The position numbers and the translations under genes are program-made. This document shows positions 37,301 to 44,417 of a DNA stretch of 64,000 bases, one piece after another. The notes under the pieces are model-generated. The model saw only the letters and a list, made by a program, of their open reading frames with translations. It was not told the origin of the DNA and searched no databases. Each line of letters begins with the position of its first letter. The stretch's first letter is position 1. This DNA comes from Siderastrea radians (taxonomy: Eukaryota; Cnidaria; Anthozoa; Scleractinia; Rhizangiidae), in contig OZ024895.1 of NCBI GenBank assembly GCA_964017195.1, positions 32,930,893-32,994,892 of the forward strand, in the 5' to 3' direction.

Positions 37301-37868
37301 TTTACACCTCTAAGCGAGACGACGAGCATCCCCGGCACTTTCATTTGGGAGTCCCCCCACCCCGGGTCCATTTTCCACCAAGAGATCGTTAGGTCAGTGG
37401 TTCGATCAAGGCTTGGTCTCTCAGTATTACAGTATGTCATGTTGTTTCCTAGACAATGAATTTTACCCCTCCGCGTCTCTTTCTACCCCAGGGGCCAGTT
37501 TCTCACGATTTTTGCTCACGACTGTCGTATACGACTAATTTATAGCGCCCGCTGCTCGCGCTAGGTAAAGATAGTAAACAACTAGTCATTCTAACATTTT
37601 GATCGTGGCTACGACTGCCCTAGGGTCTTAAAACATGTTTGAAAATCCTACGACATTTTTCGTGTTGTATGCGACTGTCGTAATGATGTAGTACGCCTGA
37701 ATAAGACGACACGATTCGTGTTGCAGAAATAACGTAAGCAAGTCGCATACAACAGTTGTAGGCAAAAATCGTGCCATCTAAATCGGCCCATACACGCAAA
37801 AACCGGTTTAACCTACCAACTGCAAAATAAAGAATTGCAGCAAAGAAAAGTTCCTTTCCTCCAGCCAT
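11453..37868 (-). CDS. Polycystin-1-like receptor-channel gene (17 exons, ~1,983 aa)
   Basis: The proposed exons, 5' to 3' on the minus strand, are: 37868-37817, 36080-35758, 35475-35343, 34728-34609, 34214-34101, 29866-29753, 29382-29269, 28009-27750, 26761-26585, 25168-25043, 24617-24444, 23291-23055, 21973-21248, 20822-20583, 19294-18044, 15134-14966, 13074-11453. Phases agree across every join and the total is 5,952 nt. Predicted order: signal peptide, F5/8C discoidin domain, four EGF domains, a short REJ-like region, GAIN with a GPS, TM1, PLAT, TM2-6, TOP domain, six-helix channel and C-terminal tail. This is the 11-TM polycystin-1 topology. Family members act at cilia or the plasma membrane, usually paired with a polycystin-2 subunit, and are autoproteolysed at the GPS. 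It is much shorter than vertebrate PKD1, lacking LRR, WSC and PKD-repeat arrays. One donor (after 34609) is non-canonical and one (after 24444) is GC. The assignment to the PKD1/PKD1L family is firm. The exact model needs transcripts. Confidence 0.85.
13497..13545. repeat. CGTC/CATC/AATC tetranucleotide repeat
   Basis: (CCGT)n passing into (CCAT)n and (AATC)n just upstream of the last exon's intron. Confidence 0.85.
14966..15134 (-). CDS. Polycystin-like exon 16: TOP domain, first part
   Basis: 169 nt, phase 0 to 1. The text 'YWRWL...[11 protein letters not shown]' and '[15 protein letters not shown]' matches the extracellular TOP (polycystin) domain between S1 and S2, including the 'G.PR.RQLR' strand. 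Confidence 0.85.
15220..16152. mobile_element. TTAA-flanked TIR element (933 bp) in an intron
   Basis: TTAA at 15216-15219 and 16153-16156. The ends are GGTGTTTCGATACAG then (T/C)TTTTTGGGAC, inverted at the right. Non-coding. It contains a second MITE near its left end (about 15,243-15,450). piggyBac-like by target and length. Confidence 0.75.
15243..15450. mobile_element. Palindromic MITE, family shared with 56,718-56,948
   Basis: The arms read ACAAATTCACAGTTGGCAAG then TAAATGCTAATATATTCAAA, and the inverse ends ...TGTGAATATGTAACG. Interior CGTGATTTTTATCTGG and TTTGTTGCAC are shared with the 56.7-kb copy. Confidence 0.7.
16640..17364 (+). pseudogene. Crypton-type tyrosine recombinase remnant (DUF3504/KIAA1958-like)
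   Basis: The N-terminal text '[13 protein letters not shown]'-style followed by '[19 protein letters not shown]' and, in another frame, '[15 protein letters not shown]' matches the helical N-terminal region of KIAA1958/ZMYM-type Crypton recombinases. The C-terminal text 'SPVLNRG' and 'FEGCTFN' at 17,140-17,364 fits the end of the same family. The catalytic recombinase region between them is missing, and frames are broken. The family is assigned from memory of the pattern. Confidence 0.5.
17636..17775. mobile_element. Near-perfect palindromic MITE (~138 bp)
   Basis: TTATTAACCGAGC to GCTCGGTTAATAA. The inverted arms contain GGTCTGTATGG, AGAATCTTGACC and GTACAGACC. Centre near 17,705. Confidence 0.75.
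17796..18000. repeat. (CAAT)n / (CAGT)n tetranucleotide array
   Basis: AATC repeats pass into a long AGTC array and back into AATC/AACC units, starting about 44 bp from the donor of exon 15. Confidence 0.95.
18044..19294 (-). CDS. Polycystin-like exon 15: PLAT domain and TM2-6
   Basis: 417 codons. The PLAT/LH2 domain occupies about the first 125 residues ('YEITITTG', '[13 protein letters not shown]', '[24 protein letters not shown]', '[14 protein letters not shown]'). It binds phospholipid on the cytosolic side. Five hydrophobic helices follow, ending with a '[22 protein letters not shown]' helix that starts the channel module. Acceptor CTTAG, donor GTAGGA. Confidence 0.9.
20583..20822 (-). 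CDS. Polycystin-like exon 14: GPS cleavage site and TM1
   Basis: It contains '[12 protein letters not shown]', with the autoproteolysis tripeptide HLT intact, so cleavage between L and T is expected. A ~22-residue hydrophobic helix (TM1) and a basic stop-transfer (RRADKK) follow. Acceptor TTACAG, donor GTAAGT, phase 0-0. Confidence 0.9.
21248..21973 (-). CDS. Polycystin-like exon 13: GAIN domain and first half of GPS
   Basis: 242 codons of GAIN beta-sandwich text ('FNPFRWD', '[23 protein letters not shown]', '[20 protein letters not shown]'). The last 15 residues supply the first GPS half: C..W....W....GC. A basic insert ([15 protein letters not shown]) could be a protease-sensitive loop (inference). 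Confidence 0.85.
23055..23291 (-). CDS. Polycystin-like exon 12
   Basis: 79 codons, phase 0-0, start of the beta part of the GAIN region ('[10 protein letters not shown]...' style). Acceptor TTCTTTAG, donor GTACGT. Confidence 0.75.
24000..24185. repeat. Penelope-like terminal fragment in an intron
   Basis: It contains GTTGTCGAAACGTCAGTCAA (hammerhead 3' half: GAAAC-GTC) followed by ATGTCATCACAAACA, and later TTCTCAGGACTACG and CGACGATCATAC. It shares blocks with 4888-4960. The CTGATGA half is degraded. Confidence 0.45.
24444..24617 (-). CDS. Polycystin-like exon 11 with a GC donor
   Basis: 58 codons, phase 0-0, helical GAIN subdomain text ('[13 protein letters not shown]', '[12 protein letters not shown]'). 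The next GT-type donor lies past an in-frame stop, whereas CAG|GCAAGT is a strong GC-AG donor that joins in phase to 23291. Confidence 0.7.
25043..25168 (-). CDS. Polycystin-like exon 10
   Basis: 42 codons, phase 0-0, helical ('[25 protein letters not shown]'). Acceptor TTTTTTCCAG, donor GTGAGT. Part of the REJ/GAIN helical subdomain. Confidence 0.75.
25691..26049. mobile_element. TTAA-flanked element, copy A
   Basis: TTAA at 25687-25690 and 26050-26053. The left end reads CCCTCGGACGTACAAGG; the right end carries its complement in diverged form (CCTTGTACC ... ACGTCCGAGAG). The same family as 52,124-52,692. TTAA targets and no transposase suggest a piggyBac-type non-autonomous element. Intronic. 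Confidence 0.7.
26585..26761 (-). CDS. Polycystin-like exon 9: helical pre-GAIN segment
   Basis: 59 codons, phase 0-0, amphipathic helical text ('[30 protein letters not shown]'). The typical helical linker of REJ/GAIN regions. Splice sites: TTGAAG acceptor, GTAAAA donor. Confidence 0.75.
27750..28009 (-). CDS. Polycystin-like exon 8: REJ-like segment
   Basis: 86 codons of beta-rich, N-glycosylation-rich text: 'CSGW', 'YQLSNG', '[20 protein letters not shown]'. This pattern is seen in REJ (receptor for egg jelly) regions between the ectodomain and the GAIN domain. Acceptor CTTTCAG, donor GTAGGC. It joins in phase 1 to the EGF exons and phase 0 to exon 9. The REJ region is much shorter than in vertebrate PKD1. 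Confidence 0.75.
28285..28640. repeat. CTCTACAAC/CTCTTCAATCT minisatellite, copy 1
   Basis: An intronic array of degenerate units such as CTCTACAACCTCTACACTCT and CTTCAATCTCTACGCCCT. The homologous array lies at 30,295-30,640 in copy 2 of the duplication. Confidence 0.8.
29269..29382 (-). CDS. Polycystin-like EGF exon 4
   Basis: A 114-nt phase 1-1 exon with '[16 protein letters not shown]' then '[12 protein letters not shown]'. Near-identical duplicate of 34101-34214, differing at the calcium-binding position (DIDD here, DTDD or YTDD there). Confidence 0.85.
29753..29866 (-). CDS. Polycystin-like EGF exon 3
   Basis: A 114-nt phase 1-1 exon with '[16 protein letters not shown]' then '[12 protein letters not shown]'. 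The DIDDC start is the calcium-binding EGF signature. The donor GTGAAA is intact here, unlike in its duplicate at 34609-34728. Confidence 0.85.
29935..30039 (-). pseudogene. Dead partial copy of the REJ-like exon
   Basis: Homologous to the 5' half of exon 28009-27750, including the acceptor CTTTCAG. It has a 4-bp insertion and a TAG in the original frame (the TGG codon in CSGW became TAG). It has no donor, because the duplication breakpoint cuts through the exon. It is expected to be skipped. Confidence 0.75.
30295..30640. repeat. CTCTACAAC/CTCTTCAATCT minisatellite, copy 2
   Basis: A diverged duplicate of the array at 28,285-28,640, with units rearranged relative to copy 1. Confidence 0.8.
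31186..31489 (-). repeat. Penelope-like 3' pLTR
   Basis: A direct copy of 33713-34004, with the same order of blocks (TCGTTTGTCTCACGATGG, TTGTTTGTAGCATGTTGG, ATTCCACTATCTCTATTGAT). It contains a hammerhead-type motif (31253-31297). Confidence 0.85.
31253..31297 (-). ncRNA. Hammerhead ribozyme motif in 3' pLTR
   Basis: Minus strand: stem I GTCGC/GCGAT, core CTGATGA, stem II GACT/AGTC around an 11-nt loop, GAAA, then ACGT and C. ACGT is palindromic, so stem III could form between two RNA molecules, the dimeric mode proposed for minimal retroelement hammerheads. Compared with 33766-33810, stem I stays paired although its bases differ (G-U, U-A, C-G against A-U, U-A, U-G). Confidence 0.75.
31490..31755 (-). 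pseudogene. GIY-YIG endonuclease remnant of the Penelope-like element
   Basis: The minus strand downstream of the RT carries pieces of the linker ('[14 protein letters not shown]') and of the C-terminal helix ('RVKEAIHIR', '[11 protein letters not shown]') in shifted frames. The central GIY-YIG catalytic stretch is missing, so this is an internal deletion rather than only point decay. Confidence 0.65.
31756..32868 (-). pseudogene. Penelope-type reverse transcriptase
   Basis: The open frame runs from just after an in-frame TAA (32869-32871). Motifs in order: 'YGLPKIHKP', 'RPIVSCVNT', '[13 protein letters not shown]', '[19 protein letters not shown]', 'YVDDTF' and 'FLDT.V'. These are diagnostic of the Penelope RT family, which primes at a nicked target or chromosome end. 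The C-terminal linker is present but the endonuclease is broken after it. Catalytic aspartates appear intact, but the upstream stop and frameshift separate the RT from its N-terminus. Confidence 0.85.
33072..33677 (-). pseudogene. Penelope-like N-terminal ORF region
   Basis: A basic, helix-rich N-terminal part of the Penelope-like polyprotein, with no named domain. It ends at 33072 through a frameshift: the adjacent reading frame continues with conserved-looking text (an '[13 protein letters not shown]' block, the usual entry to the RT domain) until a stop at 32869-32871. Confidence 0.65.
33713..34004 (-). repeat. Penelope-like 5' pLTR
   Basis: A direct copy of 31186-31489 with scattered differences. 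It contains a hammerhead-type motif (33766-33810). Confidence 0.85.
33766..33810 (-). ncRNA. Hammerhead ribozyme motif in 5' pLTR
   Basis: Minus strand: CTGATGA, stem II GACT/AGTC with an 11-nt loop, GAAA, minimal stem III (AAGT), C at the cleavage position. Stem I pairs ATTGC with GCGAT (one G-U). It matches the type I minimal hammerheads known from Penelope-like elements. In this copy the stem III tetranucleotide is AAGT and is no longer self-complementary, so activity may be reduced. Confidence 0.7.
34101..34214 (-). CDS. Polycystin-like EGF exon 2
   Basis: A 114-nt phase 1-1 exon: '[35 protein letters not shown]', shown here only by its pattern of six cysteines in EGF spacing. It starts with AG acceptor (34216-34215) and ends at GTGAGA. 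Nearly identical to 29269-29382. Confidence 0.8.
34609..34728 (-). CDS. Polycystin-like EGF exon 1 (damaged copy)
   Basis: A calcium-binding-type EGF exon with '[11 protein letters not shown]' and 'CRC'. It is homologous to 29753-29866. A C13 run (G13 on the plus strand, 34637-34649) adds two proline codons, making the exon 120 nt instead of 114. The base pair after 34609 is GA where the sister exon has the GT donor. Either splicing uses another site (a TGTAAAA 13 nt earlier keeps phase but loses the last cysteine) or the exon is skipped. Skipping would keep the frame. Confidence 0.6.
35343..35475 (-). CDS. Polycystin-like exon 3: F5/8C domain, end
   Basis: It completes the discoidin fold: '[21 protein letters not shown]', with the closing R-LRMELYG signature and paired cysteines. 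Acceptor CCAAAG, donor GTAAGC. It ends in phase 1, the standard phase for EGF exons that follow. Confidence 0.85.
35758..36080 (-). CDS. Polycystin-like exon 2: F5/8C discoidin domain, first part
   Basis: It encodes the N-terminal two thirds of a discoidin (F5/8 type C) domain. The motifs are 'HPWIQVKL', 'TAIASQG', '[13 protein letters not shown]' and 'W.NY'. Acceptor TGCAG before 36080, donor GTAAAA after 35758. Such domains bind glycans or phospholipids outside the cell and are unusual at the N-terminus of vertebrate polycystins. Confidence 0.85.
36465..36955 (-). mobile_element. 5'-truncated LINE fragment (RT C-terminal tail)
   Basis: The minus-strand frame at 36608-36900 reads as the end of a non-LTR retrotransposon reverse-transcriptase protein of CR1/jockey-like type. 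The text has 'NLENRR', later 'LRS...YSLRG', '[11 protein letters not shown]' and 'FNPFR' before the stop. It is followed by AATAAA and short repeats. It lies in intron 1 of the polycystin-like gene. No RT catalytic core remains. The family is inferred from style, not searched. Confidence 0.55.
36979..37368. mobile_element. MITE with GC-rich inverted ends, intron 1
   Basis: GGGGACTCCCATACGAAACT plus GGGGTGCTCGTCG on the left (about 37,000-37,042) is answered by CGACGAGCATCCCC and GGGAGTCCCCCCACCCCGGG on the right. No coding content. Confidence 0.6.
37492..37790. mobile_element. Palindromic MITE near the polycystin-like start
   Basis: The left arm has CACGATTTTTGCTCACGACT then GTCGTATACGAC. 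The right arm has GTCGCATACAACAGTTGTAG then GCAAAAATCGTG. The right end comes within about 30 bp of the donor of exon 1. Confidence 0.5.
37817..37868 (-). CDS. Polycystin-like exon 1: start codon and signal peptide
   Basis: ATG at 37868 begins a peptide with a short polar start followed by a hydrophobic run ([10 protein letters not shown]), typical of a signal peptide. It ends at a GTAGGT donor in phase 1, which matches the phase of the acceptor at 36080. This start was chosen because it supplies a secretion signal in frame with the discoidin exons. Confidence 0.65.
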
Positions 37869-39809
37869 GGTTAGCCACTGTTGGGAATGTTGACAACAGG
37901 GTTTTCTAAAATGTAGTAAAGTACTGGGTCTCTTCTAGACTGTAGGCAGTCACCACTTTCCTTCACAGATATATAGCAGCAACACGACAGTCGAAGAAGC
38001 GATTAATGCGGCTTGAGATGCTAGCCTCAAACACAGCTGACTACAGCTGATTTGCTGTTGTCACTAGTTCATTGAAAATTCATAGAAATTCAAAAAGACG
38101 TGTTGAGCATTTGCCATGAATAGAATACCATTAATTTATTCAGTAAAACTATTAATTAATTAAGGTATCAGCCACCCTTCGGGACCGTTTGCGCGCTGAT
38201 CGCTCTAGTTTCTGTTGTTTTTATGAAAACGCTATAAACTATACATTTTTTGGCAGCTTGATAATTCCAGAAAATTACTTTATATTCAAAAAGAGGCAGA
38301 CGTTTAACATGTTCGGAAAATGGGAAGTTTTTTACACATGTCTTTTTTTACACATGTCTTCAGAGATTAGGTCCACTCCCTCTAGAAACAAGAAAACAAA
38401 ACGATTAACACCGCATTCTCCTAAAGACACCTATGGCTAAAACAACTGTCTCAGATTTTTGGCAAGTGCGTTTATTCTTCTTTTATTAGCAGATAAAGTC
38501 AGAGAAGGCAAATAAATTAGCACTTTGCGTGGAAAACAACGTCTAGCTTTGAAACAAAAAGAGATTAAAACTCGCAGACATGATTGTTAGAAAAGCTATC
38601 TGGAAATGACAATCTGGCCAAATTTCAGCCAAATTGGTCGAGCGGCTGTCGACTTGCAGTTAAAAAAGTACGTACAACTCACCAAAATTTGACTTTCGAG
38701 AAAAAAGGAAAATGTATTTTCTGCGGCGTCTTGCCAGTAATGGGATTATGACACCTGAATGTCCGGTGAGTTCTATTTTGATCGATAACAGAGCTTTCTG
38801 AAACAACAGAACTAGGACAGGTAACACGTAACAGGAGCAATCTTACGCGGCGAGCGGCAGAAAATAAGTAAACAGTATGACCTATCATAATGTTATTTAT
38901 ATCGAGGCATGATGCTCACGTGACAACCCGTTGGGCCTGTTAGTACCAGGTACAAAGGACGGAGTTTGCTAGGATAAAAGCACGATCTCTTTGTTAGTAA
39001 ACACTTCTCTACCCCGCCATCACAGCGACCAGATCACGAGAAAGCGTTTTTCTGCTCTCTTCTCTTAAGTTTTCCGGCAAGTCACACTATTTATTATTTA
39101 TCGCTTACATTTGTTTGTGTTATTTGTTTGTCTATACGTTTAGTAAGCTTTTGGATTTGTCGGATCTCTTTTATATACATATTCACGCGGACTCCGCTTT
39201 CTATCAAATGGCGCCAATTTCTACTCTATCAAAGCGGCACGTTTCTTATCGTTGCATATTGCATCACTGTATTTTCACTAAGTTATCTTGTTTTAATATG
39301 CCAAATATTTCTTATGTGGTTCTTAGACGTTATCGTTTCTTTGTAACTTTTACTTGTAAAGTATATGGAAGCCGTATGGCTTGAGAGGGGCATTTTTTAA
39401 ATCTTACTGGGCTGTATCAGTCTCACGACGTAAACTGTGTTTGAGGAGCAGTATGTTTGTATTATTTTGCCAGTTCACATTTTGTTTGACCAAGCCGATT
39501 TATTGTTATTATTTTATGCCTTGCCTTGTTGTTCTTTATGGGAATTTCCCATTTGGCAGGCTTATGTGTCGGTCCAATGGACCGTATTTTCATCACGATA
39601 TTATATCGTGCATTTGCGGCTTTGGTAATGTTTGTTTTGTGCTTTCACTTTGCTATATAAGTGTACAACCCCTTTTTGACCATCCCTTTATTGGGACAGT
39701 GTCCAATGCACTCGGTACTGTGACATTGCACTTTTTACTGTGCATTCAAGCACTTTGTAGTTGTTGAACTTGGCGTTTTATTTTCTGCTCTCTCCTGTTG
39801 TTTAGAAAA
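37869..39809. other. Upstream intergenic stretch of the polycystin-like gene
   Basis: No coding exon recognised. The promoter of the polycystin-like gene should lie near 37,869-38,300, but I see no clear TATA box or initiator. The rest is AT-rich unique sequence. Confidence 0.4.
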
Positions 39810-40545
39810 GAAATTGCTGCGTCTTATCAGGATATTTGGCTTTTTGTAGGCTGCAGAAGCCTTAGAAGTCTTGCAATTTATTACAGCCTCCTCTCAAGCT
39901 GTCGTTTTTTTTTTTATCAGGCGACATTTGGTGTAGTCTGTTTGTCGATTCCAAATGTTGATCACGCATTTTTGTTGCTGTAAATCGTCATGCTTTATTT
40001 TTTAAATTTCCGTATATTATTTTGTCTTGTGTTTTTATGTTTTTCGAGTTATTTAAAAATTCTGCTGCGTCTCATCACGATATTTGGATTTTTGTTGGCT
40101 TTATTACAGCCTCCTCAAACTGTCGGTTTTATCAGACGCCATTTGACTAAGAAATTTTCCTTTGCGCCATCTTATTGTTCGAGTCTGTCAACGCTTTCTC
40201 GGAGTCGAGCCCAATGTTGATTTCGCAACGTTGTCGCTGTTCTCTCATCATGCTTTATTTCACAATTTTGTATGTTATTTTGTCTTCAGTTTTTTATGGT
40301 TTTCAAGTTATTTCACTCTTATGCTGCGTCGTATCATGATATTTGGATTTTTGTTGGCTACATTAAGGCCTTACAATTTTTGAAATCTCCAAGTGTCGGT
40401 TTTATCAGACGACATTTGACGAGGGAATTTTCTTTTGCGCCATCGTATTGTTTTAGTCTGTCAACACGTTCTCAGAGTCGATTCCAAAATGTTGATTTCC
40501 TATTTTGTCGCTGTTTTTTCATCATGCTTTATTTACCATTTTTGT
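39810..40545. repeat. Three diverged ~252-bp tandem repeats
   Basis: GCTGCGTC-TATCA(G/T)GATATTTGG recurs at about 39,816, 40,067 and 40,322. Each is followed by a GTCGGTTTTATCAGACG(A/C)C block and, in the last two, by TTTTGCGCCAT and CATCATGCTTTATTT. T-rich; open frames here look incidental. Confidence 0.7.
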
Positions 40546-40850
40546 GTGAGTTATTTCTCCCAAATAGTGTTCCTCACAGGCGGAGAGGATCAGCCCATCT
40601 GAAAACAGTAGTGCCGTGCCTGCAGATATCATCGCCCAACCAGTCTCCCTTTTGTATCATCATCTGGCGGGGAATTTCCTTTGTGCTGTCACCTTGTCTG
40701 TTCTTTGATCTTTTGTCACGCAGCATATTCGACTTCGTTTGCGTTTGTGTTCTGTTTTGGTATTCAGTCGGCGTTTTCAGTGGAAGCAACCGCAAAGCTG
40801 TAAACAACCGCAAGCTAACAGCGCACATTCCGCGCCGCCCATACCGTGAT

Positions 40851-43800
40851 CAGTGCTCGACACTAACTTTTTTGGATACTAGGCAATGGGCTAGTGAGTA
40901 ACGGAAATCACTAGCCCACAAGGAAGAGCCACTAGCCCATACCCCCCCCCCCCAAAAAAAAACAACAGAAAAAAGTCCACTTAAGGAAATAGGTCTCCTT
41001 TCCTTTCTCCTCCTCCCCTGAAACACCCTTCTCTTTCTCCAGTGACAGTAAGAAAAGGCTAATGATATATTAAAAAAATAAAAAAATGAACACTTACTCT
41101 GTCGTCTTTGTTTTCTTTATTAATATAAAAGTCATCTTGTTACTTTTAGAGATGAGCACAGTCTCAAGTCTAAAACACAATGTTTTCTTTTAAATTTAAA
41201 TAATCAACAATTCAATGACTTTAGCAGTGACTTCATTGAAGTACTAGAGTTCATGGCAACTGCCAGCATGTTGTGAACACAACAAGAATGATTCGTAAAG
41301 TGACATTTTCAAAGTGTTCAGTTGCATGAACAGTGAGTCTACTCTGCATCTCTTCTATTCTGATCCATGTACTCTGGTCTTCTCCTTCTTTCACCTGAAG
41401 TTAACCAGTGTGCAACTGCTCTTGTCGCATCATATTCTCCATGGCTTGGGCCATTGATCGCAATGTGCATCAGAGCACTAACTGTTGGGACCTCAAGGCT
41501 TGCTCTGTGGTCCGTCATGATTCTGTTTAAGCAGCTGTTGCCTCTTTCAACACAAGCAGTCTGGACTGGAATAATTAAACACAGTTCTACCACCATGAAC
41601 ATATTTGGAAATTCATTCCCAAAAGCTGTAAATACATGACACCAAAAGTGCTGAATGCTTTGTTCCCTCAACTGAGGCCTTCTGTACACTAACAGTTTTA
41701 GTTCAAGCTATTCATCCAGACAGGCTTGTTCATCAAAATTATGCCTTGTGAGAAGAGCTTGGAAATGGTGAATTATGTCAGTTAGCTTGTTCTCACCAAA
41801 GATGAGGAGATCTTGTCTCTCTCTTGGCCACAACAGGGGGTTGCTGAGATCTGCTGCTCCACGGAGGACAGGATCCTCCTGGAAATTGGAAAATCTCTTG
41901 TGAAAGTATTCCTTGGCAGATGTGATAAGTCCTGATTTGATGGACATAAAGGAAGCATCATCTCCATTCACTCTCTTGAGATGAGTTTCTTTGAACATGT
42001 TGTCATCAGTAATCTCCGCACAAAATGATCTAACATGCTCACCAGGCCTGAGGTTCATAGCATCTAAAGCTCCACAGAGGGTGTCAATTTTAAGCTGTAC
42101 AGCTGAGACAGTCACATCATCTCTTTGAAAAAGTAAAGATACCTTGCTAACTTCTTTGACGACATCCAGCAAAAGGTGCATGAACTTCAAGAATTTAAAA
42201 CTCTTTAATTTCTTGGAGTAGTTAGTGGCCCTTCCTTGCATTTCAGCACTACTGTCTCTTGCCTGAGAAGCATGTTCAAAATGGAGAACAATGATCTTGT
42301 AGTTCTTGCAGAGCAGTACCTCTAGAGCTCGATGCAAGTGGGGCACCCATCTAGAACCATCAGCCTTGGTGCATTTGTAGGCCTTCTCATCCATTGATTC
42401 AGCCAAGTCTTTCAACTCTTTTAGTGCCTTGCAGGAATACTTGTAATACTTCCACATGCCTTGCAACATTTCTTTCACTTCTCGGAAGAGGGGGATAGCC
42501 TTAAGTGTGTCTTGTAATCCTAGTTCTAGGTTATGTGCAATGCAATGGACACTAATAAGGCTTGGGATATCTCGTTTTAAGATACCAAACACTCCACCAT
42601 GCTGTCCCACCATCACAGAGGCTCCATCTGTTCCAAGGCAGGCAGTTTTATTCTTCCAATTCTGGTCTTTCTCATCCATGGCTAACGTGATAGCTTCTGT
42701 AATCCCTTGAGCTTTGCCATTTGGACATTCTTTCAAGGCAACAAAGGTGTTGACTGCTTTACCATTTTCTAACAACCTAACATAAACATCAAGAACTTCT
42801 CTGGTACCAACATCAGTCGCACCATCAGCCATGATACTGATAAATCTTGCACTTGTCAGTGTTTGAGACAAATCACAATTAAATTGCTCTGCAATAGCTC
42901 TGATAAAGTTCTTACATGCTTTATCGTTGTGGTAGGTTTGCCCTAATTTCACTCCAAGTTTTGCCTCTAAAGAAGCAATATTTTCAAATACAGTGAATGG
43001 AAGTTCAAGTTTGGCGACAAAATAGGCTATGTCAAACAACTTTTCCATCTTCATTTGCACTTCCTCTGATACAGCAGCAAGTGCTCTCGGAAGTGGAGCT
43101 TGTTGAGGATTGAGTCGAAACACAGAGGCTTTTGTAGCTTGTACGTGGGGTATGGAACTTTCATGACTTTTTATGGAATCCAAACGGAAATTTTCTGTTC
43201 CTGTGACGAAGGCCGAGGTCGGATTTGCTAGTCGCTCAGCACTATTGTTAGAGTCCAAACACGTTCCACAAAACATTTTACCTTCCATGAACTTCAGCCA
43301 CGGGTAAGTTTGTTTCCAACTTGGTTGAAAAATTCTGCATTTTTTTTCTCTTCGTGTGGTGTCTTGTCGTCTGTTGAAGAATGCGACTCTGGCTGGGGAT
43401 TATGAGCCTCGGAAGGACGTTTTCTCGAAGACTGTGGTGTGTTGAAATAGCTTGAAATCTTCTTCATTGCAGAGAGACTGTAACAGGTCGCGCACGAAAA
43501 AATCAAAGATGGCGGACCAAGCGTGGCTCTATCCCAGGTCCTTTTTGAGTGACATGGAAGCGAGGATGAAAGGCCTTTGCCAAGATGGCGTCCGGTTTTC
43601 AAGTTGAACGTACGATTCCGCATCGATATGGTCCGATATGGATTGCAAGTCCTCTGGTTTAAATTACTCAAGCTATGGAAAATAGCTCCTGATGAAGCTT
43701 TCTAAAAGAACTTTGCAAGTTTTAGAGTTTTTGTAAAAAAAAAAATTCATAAAACTTACTAGTCTTGGGGCTAGTAGGATCGAATTTTTACTAGCCCAGC

Positions 43801-43852
43801 CTGAAGTTTTACTAGCCCTGGGCTAGTGTACTAGCGTTAGTGTCGAGCACTG
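40851..43852. mobile_element. hAT-like DNA transposon (3.0 kb)
   Basis: The ends CAGTGCTCGACACTAAC (40851 onward) and GTTAGTGTCGAGCACTG (to 43852) form perfect terminal inverted repeats of the CAG...CTG hAT type. GGGCTAGT-rich subterminal repeats lie inside both ends. GTGAT occurs on both flanks with slightly different offset; a clean 8-bp duplication is not visible. It encodes one broken transposase on the minus strand. Confidence 0.85.
41339..43467 (-). pseudogene. hAT-family transposase (ZNF862-like), disrupted
   Basis: It starts at ATG 43467 ('MKKISSYFNTP'). There is an apparent frameshift near 43,290-43,300, where the TTF/BED-like zinc finger region ('W.KFMEGKMFCGTC') begins, then a long frame with the hAT catalytic region ('SIMADGATDVG', 'GTDGASVMVG', 'HCIAHNLEL'). 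An in-frame TAG follows at 41,708-41,710. The frame then continues to the hAT dimerisation domain ('VQTACVERGNSCLNRIMTDHRASL', here cited in part) and stops at 41,339. With one frameshift and one stop it is probably inactive, although the TIRs are perfect. Confidence 0.8.
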
Positions 43853-44417
43853 AGTGATTTCACTTCTGTTAGCAAGACCCAAACGTTTACACAGGTTTAC
43901 ATCAGATGTGGACGCTTGGCACACTGCTGATAAACACAAACGGCTTACTACGTTGCGCATTGTGCTCTCTCCAAAGTTGGATATTCCACGCCTGCACCGT
44001 TTATGTGAGGACCTTCTAAATACTTTACACTTAGTAATTTTAAGGTATTGATTTGTCTTAGACGTTCAGTGAAAGCGTTCAGAGCAGGGGCTGCGGTTTT
44101 CACTGCCGTCGTCTATATTTGCCTTTTAAATAACAGTTTTAAACATTTATATACATATACATGGGTACCCAACGAATCACTTCACGGACACACCCTTTCG
44201 AGATAGGGTTGTACCTTACGTTTGTCTCAGAAAACTGAATTTCTTTGCGGTGATATGCTTAAGTTTTCTTTTATCCGCTGCCATAGCGAAATACTAACTC
44301 AACAGCAACACGGCATCTTATGGAGCACGCGTTTGTTACCAACAATTTACGGTGACTAGAACGTTCAGCTAAAGAATTCAAGCTGAGCTTTCTCTCTTTC
44401 TAGCACTAATACACATA

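Noticed and set aside
40272..40901. 209-codon plus-strand frame
   Set aside because: Covers T-rich tandem repeats and runs into the hAT terminal repeat; composition is Phe/Cys/Ser-rich as expected from T-rich DNA.
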